DNA from: Siccibacter turicensis LMG 23730
GTDB lineage: Bacteria > Pseudomonadota > Gammaproteobacteria > Enterobacterales > Enterobacteriaceae
Assembly (NCBI RefSeq): GCF_000463155.2
Contig: NZ_AWFZ01000061.1
Span: 1 to 64,000, forward strand
Reading direction: 5' to 3'
Length of the DNA stretch: 64,000 bases
This document shows positions 58,680 through 64,000 of the stretch, one piece after another. Both the position numbers and the translations under genes were made by a program. Within the stretch, counting starts at the first letter, position 1; each line of letters opens with the position of its first letter. The notes beneath the pieces were generated by a model. It did not search any database and had not been told where the DNA came from. It worked only from the letters and a program-made list of their open reading frames with translations.

Positions 58680-59942
58680 ATGAAACAGCTCACGTTCGCC
58701 GCGCGTCATCATCAGCTTACCAATACCAACACCTGGACCGCCGACAGCCAGTGGCTGGCGTTTGACGTCCGCCCTTCCGGCGCCTCGTTTACCGGGGATA
58801 CTATTGAACGCGTTAACGTCTTTACCGGCGAGGTCGAGGTGATCTACCGCGCCTCTCAGGGGGCGCACGTCGGCGTCGTCACGGTCAATCCGCAGCGCGA
58901 TGAGTACGTGTTTATTCACGGCCCGGAGAACCCGGATGCCGGCTGGCAGTACGATTTTCATCACCGCCGTGGCGTGCTGGTGCGCGACGGAGAGGCCTGC
59001 AACCTTGATGCCATGGATATCACTCCGCCGTTCACCCCCGGCGCGCTGCGCGGCGGCAGCCATGTGCACGTCTTCAGCCCGGACGGGCAGTATCTGAGCT
59101 TTACCTACAACGATCACGTGCTCCATGCGCGCGACCCGGCCCTCGATCTGCGCAACGTCGGCGTCGCGCTGCCTTACGGGCCGGTGACGGTGCCCGGCCA
59201 TCATCCGCGTGAGTACGATGGGCGCTACTGGTGTGCGCTGGTCAGTCGCACCACGCCAGCGCCGGCGCCCGGCAGCGATGAGATTAACCGCGCTTACGAA
59301 GAGGGCTGGATCGGCGAAGAGGGCTATCGTCGGGCGGACGGCGGCTGGCAGCACCGGGCGCTGGCGTTTATCGGCGACACGCTGTCTGTGAACAATGAAA
59401 AGGTGCCGGAGCTGTTTATCGTCGATCTGCCGGACAATGCGCAGGCGTGGAAGACACCCGGCAGCGCACCGCTGTGCGGCACCGACACCACCCTGCCAGC
59501 CCCGCCCGCGGGCGTGATGCAGCGCCGCCTGACCTTTACCCATCAGCGGCGTTTCCCGGGCCTCGCGACCACGCCGCGCCACTGGGTGCGCAGCAACCCG
59601 CAGGGGAGTGATATCGCCTTCCTGATGCGCGACGACAGCGGCGTGGCGCAGCTGTGGCTCATCTCGCCGAACGGCGGCGAACCGCGTCAGTTGACGCGCG
59701 ACGCGAGCGGGGTGGAGTCGGCGTTTAACTGGCATCCGTCCGGCAGCATGCTGGGGTTTGCCAGCGGCGGGCGGATGGTGCTGTGCGACGCGGTGACCGG
59801 CAGCCTGTATCCTCTCACGGACCATCACGACGCGCCGCCGTCAGCAGAGGCGGTGGTGTTTTCCCCGGACGGTACGCAGCTGGCCTGGATGCAGGAGGTG
59901 GACGGCTTCCGCCAGCTGTGGGCAACGGAAACCGGCCTGTAG
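58680..59942 (+). CDS. yidR: DUF3748 family protein YidR
   Basis: A 420-residue protein matching E. coli YidR along its length. It contains several beta-propeller-like TolB/WD40-type repeats (HVFSPDGQYLSFTYNDH; ESAFNWHPSGSMLGF; AVVFSPDGTQLAWMQ). No signal peptide is evident. Its biochemical role is not known to me. It starts 4 nt after an upstream terminator and ends 1 nt from the convergent yidQ stop. The N-terminus MKQLTFAARHHQLTNTNTW is well conserved, supporting this start despite the poor SD. Confidence 0.9.
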   Translation: MKQLTFAARHHQLTNTNTWTADSQWLAFDVRPSGASFTGDTIERVNVFTGEVEVIYRASQGAHVGVVTVNPQRDEYVFIHGPENPDAGWQYDFHHRRGVLVRDGEACNLDAMDITPPFTPGALRGGSHVHVFSPDGQYLSFTYNDHVLHARDPALDLRNVGVALPYGPVTVPGHHPREYDGRYWCALVSRTTPAPAPGSDEINRAYEEGWIGEEGYRRADGGWQHRALAFIGDTLSVNNEKVPELFIVDLPDNAQAWKTPGSAPLCGTDTTLPAPPAGVMQRRLTFTHQRRFPGLATTPRHWVRSNPQGSDIAFLMRDDSGVAQLWLISPNGGEPRQLTRDASGVESAFNWHPSGSMLGFASGGRMVLCDAVTGSLYPLTDHHDAPPSAEAVVFSPDGTQLAWMQEVDGFRQLWATETGL

Positions 59943-59943
59943 A

Positions 59944-60276
59944 TTAGGGGGCGGGGGGAATAACCGAGTTGGTAGCGAGCGCATCGCGTTCGCTTTGACG
60001 CACCCGGGATCGCACCGAGTTGTCGTCGCGGAAGGCATCCCACGGCAGCAGCAGGGTATCGAGTACGGCGGTAAACGGCATGTCCAGCGCGACTAACGGT
60101 TTCACGCCCCAGCTGGTTTCGCTGCTTTTCAGCAGGTCGAAACTGGCCCGGGTACCGGGATAGTAGCCCTCTTCGCCGCCTGTGTGTGTCATCATGCTGG
60201 AACAGCCGCACAGTACGAAACCGCAGGCGCCAGCCAAAAATTTGCCAGGTACGTTTTTCATCATCATGGTTATCAT
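59944..60276 (-). CDS. yidQ: Lipoprotein YidQ (DUF1375)
   Basis: A 110-residue predicted lipoprotein: a hydrophobic N-terminus ends with the lipobox LCGC (Cys near residue 24), then SSMMTHTGGEEGYYPGTRAS, a block shared with E. coli YidQ. The C-terminal half (LDMPFTAVLDTLLLPWDAFR) is the conserved core. Residue 2 after Cys is Ser, favouring the outer membrane. Several adjacent ATGs (60276, then three in a row from 60267) make the exact start uncertain and none has a strong SD. Confidence 0.85.
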   Translation of the reverse strand: MITMMMKNVPGKFLAGACGFVLCGCSSMMTHTGGEEGYYPGTRASFDLLKSSETSWGVKPLVALDMPFTAVLDTLLLPWDAFRDDNSVRSRVRQSERDALATNSVIPPAP

Positions 60277-60576
60277 TCTGTTGGCACAATGCGCCGGTGA
60301 CGAAGGTTATACCACCGGCATCAGGAATGAATAGTCTGCCGTTGCTATGCTGTGGTGACCGTCGCAGTTGTTATGTGAACCTGTCTCGTTCAGTCTATGC
60401 AAAGATAGGTAAAGCGCCAAAAAAACACACCAATTAGATCTTGAAACGCCTGAAAGCGCACCCATTTTGAGAATGTAGACAGAGGAAGCACGCCGACAGG
60501 GTGCTTACCTTGACCGCCTGTCCGGTTACCGGAAGGCACATTACTTAACTTCTCGCTGATTTCAGGAGTTTGTTTT
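60277..60576 (+). promoter_or_regulatory. ibpA upstream region: sigma-32 promoter and RNA thermometer
   Basis: CTTGAAA (60440-60446), a 14-bp spacer and CCCATTTT (60461-60468) match the heat-shock sigma-32 promoter. The transcribed leader (about 60475-60576) can form several hairpins; the last pairs AACTTCT (60547-60553) with AGGAGTT (60564-60570), hiding the SD with one G-T pair, as in ROSE-type thermometers known for E. coli ibpA. The left part, towards yidQ, has no recognisable element. Confidence 0.88.
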
Positions 60577-60990
60577 ATGCGTAACTTTGACCTCTCTCCG
60601 CTTTATCGTTCCGCCATCGGTTTCGATCGCCTGTTCAACCTGCTGGAAAATAACCAGAATCAGAGCAACGGCGGCTACCCTCCGTACAACGTTGAACTGG
60701 TTGACGAAAACCACTACCGCATCGCGATTGCCGTCGCCGGCTTCGCCGAAAGCGAACTGGAGATCACCGCCCAGGATAACCTGCTGGTGGTAAAAGGCTC
60801 CCACGCAGCCGAGCAGAAAGAGCGTACCTATCTCTATCAGGGTATCGCCGAGCGCAACTTTGAGCGCAAATTCCAGCTGGCGGAAAACATTCAGATCCAC
60901 GGTGCCAACCTGGTGAACGGCCTGCTCTATATCGACCTTGAGCGCGTGATCCCGGAAGCGAAAAAACCGCGCCGTATCGAAATCAATTAA
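60577..60990 (+). CDS. ibpA: Small heat-shock protein IbpA
   Basis: A 137-residue alpha-crystallin-type holdase (Hsp20). The crystallin domain spans about residues 35-125 and ends before the C-terminal I-E-I-N (IxI/V-type) motif that mediates oligomerisation. It binds aggregating proteins at high temperature, passing them to DnaK and ClpB. Expression is predicted to be controlled twice, by sigma-32 and by the 5' RNA thermometer. Confidence 0.98.
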   Translation: MRNFDLSPLYRSAIGFDRLFNLLENNQNQSNGGYPPYNVELVDENHYRIAIAVAGFAESELEITAQDNLLVVKGSHAAEQKERTYLYQGIAERNFERKFQLAENIQIHGANLVNGLLYIDLERVIPEAKKPRRIEIN

Positions 60991-61123
60991 TAACTTGGGT
61001 CGCGCAGGCGGCCCTGTAAAAAGATGTGCTTGCCGAACGGGAGCACGGGCGAACCCGCGTTCGCTATCACCCTGCACCCCTTATCCGGCGGCCCTGTGCC
61101 GACCATAACGGGATGCTGACTCG

Positions 61124-61137
61124 CTTCTCAGAAGGAG
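61124..61137 (+). promoter_or_regulatory. SD-occluding hairpin before ibpB
   Basis: CTTCT (61124-61128) can pair with AGGAG (61133-61137) around CAGA, with one G-T pair. This is the same anti-SD/SD pairing as before ibpA. CTTC/GAAG offers an alternative pairing. It lies in the 151-nt ibpA-ibpB gap, which also has GC-rich stems nearer ibpA. A second, weak thermometer is plausible. Confidence 0.5.
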
Positions 61138-61141
61138 ATGT

Positions 61142-61579
61142 ATGATGACTTTACGTAACTACGATTTATCCCCACTGCTGCGTCAATGGATCGGCTTTGA
61201 CAAACTGGCTAACGCCCTGCAAAGCACCGCTGACGGCCAGACCTTCCCGCCGTACAACATCGAAAAAAGCGACGATAACCACTATCGCATTACGCTGGCG
61301 CTGGCGGGCTTCCGTCAGGAAGATCTGAACGTCCAGTTAGAAGGGACGCGGCTGACTATTTCCGGTACGCCGGTTAAACCGGAAACCGAGCCGAAATGGC
61401 TGCATCACGGGCTGGTTTCTCAGGCGTTCAACCTGAGCTTTACCCTGGCCGAACATATGGAAGTTTCCGGGGCTACCTTTACCAACGGTCTGCTGCACAT
61501 CGATCTGGTGCGCAACGTGCCTGAGGCCATCGCCCCGCAGCGCATCGCCATCAGCGAGCGCCCGGCGCTGGACAGCTAA
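61142..61579 (+). CDS. ibpB: Small heat-shock protein IbpB
   Basis: A 145-residue Hsp20 paralogue of IbpA, with the crystallin domain from about residue 35 ([23 protein letters not shown]) and a C-terminal RIAIS (IxI) motif. It co-assembles with IbpA and aids release of substrates to DnaK/ClpB. Two consecutive ATGs (61142, 61145) both follow GGAG; the second has more usual spacing. The E. coli protein begins slightly later (MRNFDLSP), so the start is uncertain by a few residues. Confidence 0.96.
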   Translation: MMTLRNYDLSPLLRQWIGFDKLANALQSTADGQTFPPYNIEKSDDNHYRITLALAGFRQEDLNVQLEGTRLTISGTPVKPETEPKWLHHGLVSQAFNLSFTLAEHMEVSGATFTNGLLHIDLVRNVPEAIAPQRIAISERPALDS

Positions 61580-61597
61580 CCGGTCACGGCAAAAAAC

Positions 61598-61625
61598 AAA
61601 GGCTCCCTGCGGGGGGCCTTTTTTA
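61598..61625 (+). terminator. Terminator of ibpAB
   Basis: AAAGGCTCCC pairs with GGGGGGCCTTT around TGC, with one mismatch, and a T run follows to 61625. It starts 19 nt after the ibpB stop. Confidence 0.88.
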
Positions 61626-61703
61626 TGGCGCGGGCATCAACGACTGGTCATTTCCCGGCCAGAGCCAGTACACTTTCTGCAATCGTGACGTACAGGAGTG
61701 AGC

Positions 61704-62051
61704 ATGAAGAATCCTCTACCGGGCGAAGCGCCGGACTACCGCTTTTCGCTGGCCAACGAACGGACGTTTCTGGCGTGGATCCGCACCGCGCTGGGCTTTC
61801 TTGCCGCGGGCGTGGGGCTGGATCAGCTGGCCCCGGCCTTTGCGACCCCGCTGGTGCGTGAAAGCCTGAGCCTGCTGCTGTGTCTGTTTGCCGGAATGCT
61901 GGCGCTCTACGGCTATCTGCGCTGGCTCGGGAATGAAAAAGCGATGCGCCTGAAGCAGGATATGCCCTACACCGGGGTGCTGAAGCTGATCAGCGTGGTG
62001 ATGGCGCTGGTGGCGCTGGCCGTGATGGTGATGATGTTCTATGCCGGATAG
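61704..62051 (+). CDS. yidH: DUF202 inner-membrane protein YidH
   Basis: A 115-residue membrane protein with three hydrophobic segments. The DUF202 block RFSLANERTFLAWIRTALGF (residues about 13-32) is intact. Function is unknown. CAGGAG is 5 nt before ATG 61704; an in-frame GTG at 61698 overlaps the SD. It overlaps the related gene yidG by 11 nt, so both are translated together. Confidence 0.92.
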   Translation: MKNPLPGEAPDYRFSLANERTFLAWIRTALGFLAAGVGLDQLAPAFATPLVRESLSLLLCLFAGMLALYGYLRWLGNEKAMRLKQDMPYTGVLKLISVVMALVALAVMVMMFYAG

Positions 62052-62394
62052 CCGACGGGCGCGGCGCATTGCCGATCCGGGCCTGCAGCCGGAGCGCACC
62101 TCGCTGGCGTGGCTGCGCACGCTGCTGGGGTACGGCGCGCTGGTGGCGCTGGCGCTGCGCCAGAAAGGGCCGGAGGCGGGCGTCTGGCTGTGGGGCGTGC
62201 TGGCCGTGCTGGCGCTGGTGCTCCTGCTGCTGTGGCGCTACGCCCGGCAGCGTAACCTGATGGACGTCGCCATCGCTGACTTTACCTCGACCCGGTCAAT
62301 GCGCGCCCGGCTGCTCATCGCCCTGGCGGTGGCGGCGCTGTCGCTGCTGTTTATCGTCGCCCACCTGCGTACCCTGTTTGCGCTGCTGGCTTAA
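62041..62394 (+). CDS. yidG: DUF202 inner-membrane protein YidG
   Basis: A 117-residue membrane protein, a divergent paralogue of YidH with the block PGLQPERTSLAWLRTLLGY (residues about 13-31) and three hydrophobic segments. Function is unknown; the two may form a heteromer. It overlaps yidH by 11 nt, and its stop overlaps the convergent emrD stop by 4 nt (62391-62394). Confidence 0.92.
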   Translation: MPDSRRARRIADPGLQPERTSLAWLRTLLGYGALVALALRQKGPEAGVWLWGVLAVLALVLLLLWRYARQRNLMDVAIADFTSTRSMRARLLIALAVAALSLLFIVAHLRTLFALLA

Positions 62395-63575
62395 ACCGGC
62401 TGCTCGTGTTGCGGTTCACGCGCGGCGAGCGGCAGCCAGCAGAGTAAAATCAGCATCCCGGTTAGCGTCATCAGCATGCCGACACTGCCCTGGCCCTGCT
62501 GCGGCAACTGGGCCGATACCCATGCCAGCAGCCCGGCGCCGGTATTTTGCAGGCCGCCAATCAGCGCCCCGGCTGTACCGGCAAGAAACGGAAACGGCTC
62601 CATTGCCCCGCTGGTGGCTAACGGAAACAGCATTCCCGCCCCGAAGAAGAACAGGGCCGCCGGCACCAGCAGCGTCCAGACGTTCATCACGCCAAACCAG
62701 GCCGGAAGCCACATCAGTATCCCGGCGACAAGACAGCTCATCACGCCCTGCCACATCATCGCGGTAAAGCGTCGCGTCTGCCGTCCGGCGAACCACGCCC
62801 CGAAGAACGCGGCCGGCACCGGCAGGATAAACAGCACGCTGACCGCGAAGCTGCTCAGCCCGAGGCCCGCCCCGAGCAGCACGCCGGCGCTGGCTTCAAA
62901 GACGGCGATCCCCGCCAGCGCACCGATCAGCATCAGCAGATAGCAGGCAAACGACGCCCGGCTGAACAGCATCCGGTAGCTGGTCAGCAGCTGTGTGCGG
63001 GGCGCATCAGCGGGACGGGTTTCCGGCATCCAGCGCGCCATGCTGAAGGCCACCACCGCGCACAGCGCCAGCAGAAAACCGTAGCAGGCGCGCCAGCCCC
63101 AGACCGTGCCCAGCAGCCCGCCGATCAGCGGCGCCAGCAGCGGGCTAACCAGAATCCCCATGTTCAGCAGGCTGTTCGCTTTGCGCAGCCCGAGGCCGGA
63201 GTAGAGATCGCGCGGCATGGTGCGGGCCATCACGCCGCCGACGCCGGTGCCCAGACCCTGGAGCGCGCTGGCGAGGATCAGCACCGACAGGCTGGCGGTG
63301 GTCATCGCCAGCACCGTTGCCAGCATAAACACCGTCATGCCGAACAGAATGGCCGGGCGGCGCCCGATGCGGTCGGTAATCGGCCCGTACACCAGCTGCG
63401 ACGCGCCATAGGTAAACAAATACGCGGCCATCACCCGCTGGACTTCGCCGTCCCGGACGTGGAAATCATGTGCCATATCCGCAACCGCCGGGATCCAGAT
63501 GGTCTGCGCCATCTGCCCTACAGCCACCAGCAGGATTAACATCAACAGCAGGTTCAGGTTATCGTGCGTTTTCAT
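62391..63575 (-). CDS. emrD: Multidrug MFS transporter EmrD
   Basis: A 394-residue DHA1-type drug:H+ antiporter with twelve membrane segments. Helix 1-2 has QMAQTIWIPAVADMA, the loop 2-3 motif is YGPITDRIGRRPAIL, and the helix 5 antiporter motif GILVSPLLAPLIGG is intact. E. coli EmrD exports uncouplers and amphipathic compounds. The frame runs on to 63791, but only ATG 63575 (MKTHDNLNLLL) matches the family; the SD is poor. A 16-bp palindrome lies upstream at 63624. Confidence 0.96.
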   Translation of the reverse strand: MKTHDNLNLLLMLILLVAVGQMAQTIWIPAVADMAHDFHVRDGEVQRVMAAYLFTYGASQLVYGPITDRIGRRPAILFGMTVFMLATVLAMTTASLSVLILASALQGLGTGVGGVMARTMPRDLYSGLGLRKANSLLNMGILVSPLLAPLIGGLLGTVWGWRACYGFLLALCAVVAFSMARWMPETRPADAPRTQLLTSYRMLFSRASFACYLLMLIGALAGIAVFEASAGVLLGAGLGLSSFAVSVLFILPVPAAFFGAWFAGRQTRRFTAMMWQGVMSCLVAGILMWLPAWFGVMNVWTLLVPAALFFFGAGMLFPLATSGAMEPFPFLAGTAGALIGGLQNTGAGLLAWVSAQLPQQGQGSVGMLMTLTGMLILLCWLPLAAREPQHEQPV

Positions 63576-63623
63576 TTCGATGAATGCTTTATGAAAGTAA
63601 TGAAATGGAGCATAAGGTTCTGG

Positions 63624-63639
63624 GCATTTAGCTAAATGC
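63624..63639 (-). promoter_or_regulatory. Candidate operator upstream of emrD
   Basis: GCATTTAGCTAAATGC is a perfect 16-bp palindrome centred 56 bp before the emrD start codon. It is a plausible binding site for a dimeric repressor. The regulator is unknown. Confidence 0.45.
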
Positions 63640-63710
63640 GAGTGAAATCTACCACAGCCGCGGCAGAGTGCCAGGAAAGCGCAGAGAAACGGGAACGCGT
63701 AACAGGAAGG

Positions 63711-63747
63711 ATTAGTAAACATTCTGGCAACATTGGTTGCCAGAATG
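63711..63747 (-). terminator. Terminator of the EamA gene
   Basis: CATTCTGGCAAC (63720-63731) and GTTGCCAGAATG (63736-63747) form a perfect 12-bp stem around a 4-nt loop. On the minus strand it is followed by TTTACTAAT. It begins one base after the stop codon of the gene at 63749. Confidence 0.85.
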
Positions 63748-63748
63748 T

Positions 63749-64000
63749 TCAGGCAAGACGTAACAGCATAGCACCGGCGGCGATACCGCAAATAGCCACG
63801 ATGCGCGGCCCGCGAATCGGCTCTTTGAGAATGAAAAAGGCGAGCAGCGCGCCGAACAGAATGGAGGTTTCACGCAGTGCGGCGACCACCGCCAGCGGTG
63901 CCTGGGTCATCGCCCAGAGCGCCAGGCCGTAGGAACCCATGGTGCCGACGCCGCCGAGCAGCCCCTTTTTCCAGTGGCGCGTCATGTAGTGCGACACCTC
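63749..64000 (-). CDS. EamA/DMT-family transporter, C-terminal part (truncated by window edge)
   Basis: The last 80 or so residues of a minus-strand gene that continues beyond the window. The sequence has three hydrophobic segments (GGVGTMGSYGLALWAMTQA; LRETSILFGALLAFFILKE; VAICGIAAGAMLLRLA). The R-E-T-S-x-x-x-x-x-L-x-A-x-x-x-L-K-E pattern is typical of the second EamA repeat of drug/metabolite transporters. The start codon is off the window. Substrate unknown. A strong terminator follows directly. Confidence 0.8.
   Translation of the reverse strand, partial: EVSHYMTRHWKKGLLGGVGTMGSYGLALWAMTQAPLAVVAALRETSILFGALLAFFILKEPIRGPRIVAICGIAAGAMLLRLA

Noticed and set aside
63576-63748. Looked for a tisB/istR toxin-antisense RNA pair, which neighbours emrD in E. 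coli
   Set aside because: No short hydrophobic frame or SOS box is visible; the next gene is an EamA transporter.

Overview
The window is a housekeeping stretch of an Enterobacteriaceae chromosome around the replication origin. Gene order and protein sequences match the Escherichia coli rrnC-rbs-asnA-oriC-atp-glm-pst and rnpA-rpmH-dnaA-gyrB-dgo-ibp blocks, read in reverse map orientation. GC-rich codon use, an ERIC repeat, a second dnaN-recF palindromic element and a dgo locus with two extra genes point to Enterobacter or a close relative such as Lelliottia. The genus is an inference.

Layout. 1-112: an rRNA operon P1 promoter firing leftwards out of the window. 188-2311: yieP and hsrA. 2308-8290: the ribose operon rbsDACBKR (minus strand) with two RbsR-type operators. 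8355-15579: kup, ravA-viaA, asnA/asnC and mioC. 15590-15860: oriC, with DnaA boxes R1-R5, three AT-rich 13-mers and a dense GATC cluster. 15951-26038: mnmG-rsmG and the nine-gene ATP synthase operon. 26360-29778: glmU-glmS, with an unoccupied attTn7 region. 30104-34756: pstSCAB-phoU under Pho boxes. 34849-39393: yieH, adeP (PurR-type operator inside the promoter), chrR, yieE and a 2H-phosphoesterase-like gene. 39442-43291: mnmE, yidC, yidD, rnpA and rpmH. 43907-50062: dnaA-dnaN-recF-gyrB. 50278-56228: yidA and dgoRKADT for D-galactonate use. 56365-58619: a second ACS-type transporter and a 2-hydroxyacid dehydrogenase. 58680-63575: yidR, yidQ, ibpA-ibpB, yidH-yidG and emrD. 63749-64000: the 3' part of an EamA transporter gene.

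How it works together. Genes nearest oriC are mostly transcribed away from it on both sides (rbs, kup and rrn to the left; mnmG, atp, glm and pst to the right). The window combines initiation of replication (oriC, mioC, dnaA, dnaN, gyrB), tRNA modification (mnmG and mnmE act as one complex), energy (F1Fo ATPase), envelope precursor synthesis (glmU, glmS), membrane insertion (yidC, yidD) and nutrient uptake (ribose, potassium, phosphate, adenine, galactonate).

I found no CRISPR array, prophage, insertion sequence, tRNA gene or obvious defence system, and no clearly new multi-gene system. The least ordinary items are the palindromic element separating dnaN from recF, the 2H-phosphoesterase-like gene beside mnmE, the degenerate phosphopantetheinyl transferase YieE, the extended dgo locus, the SD-occluding hairpins before both ibpA and ibpB, a Fur-box-like site with a short terminator between rsmG and atpI, and a 16-bp palindrome upstream of emrD.
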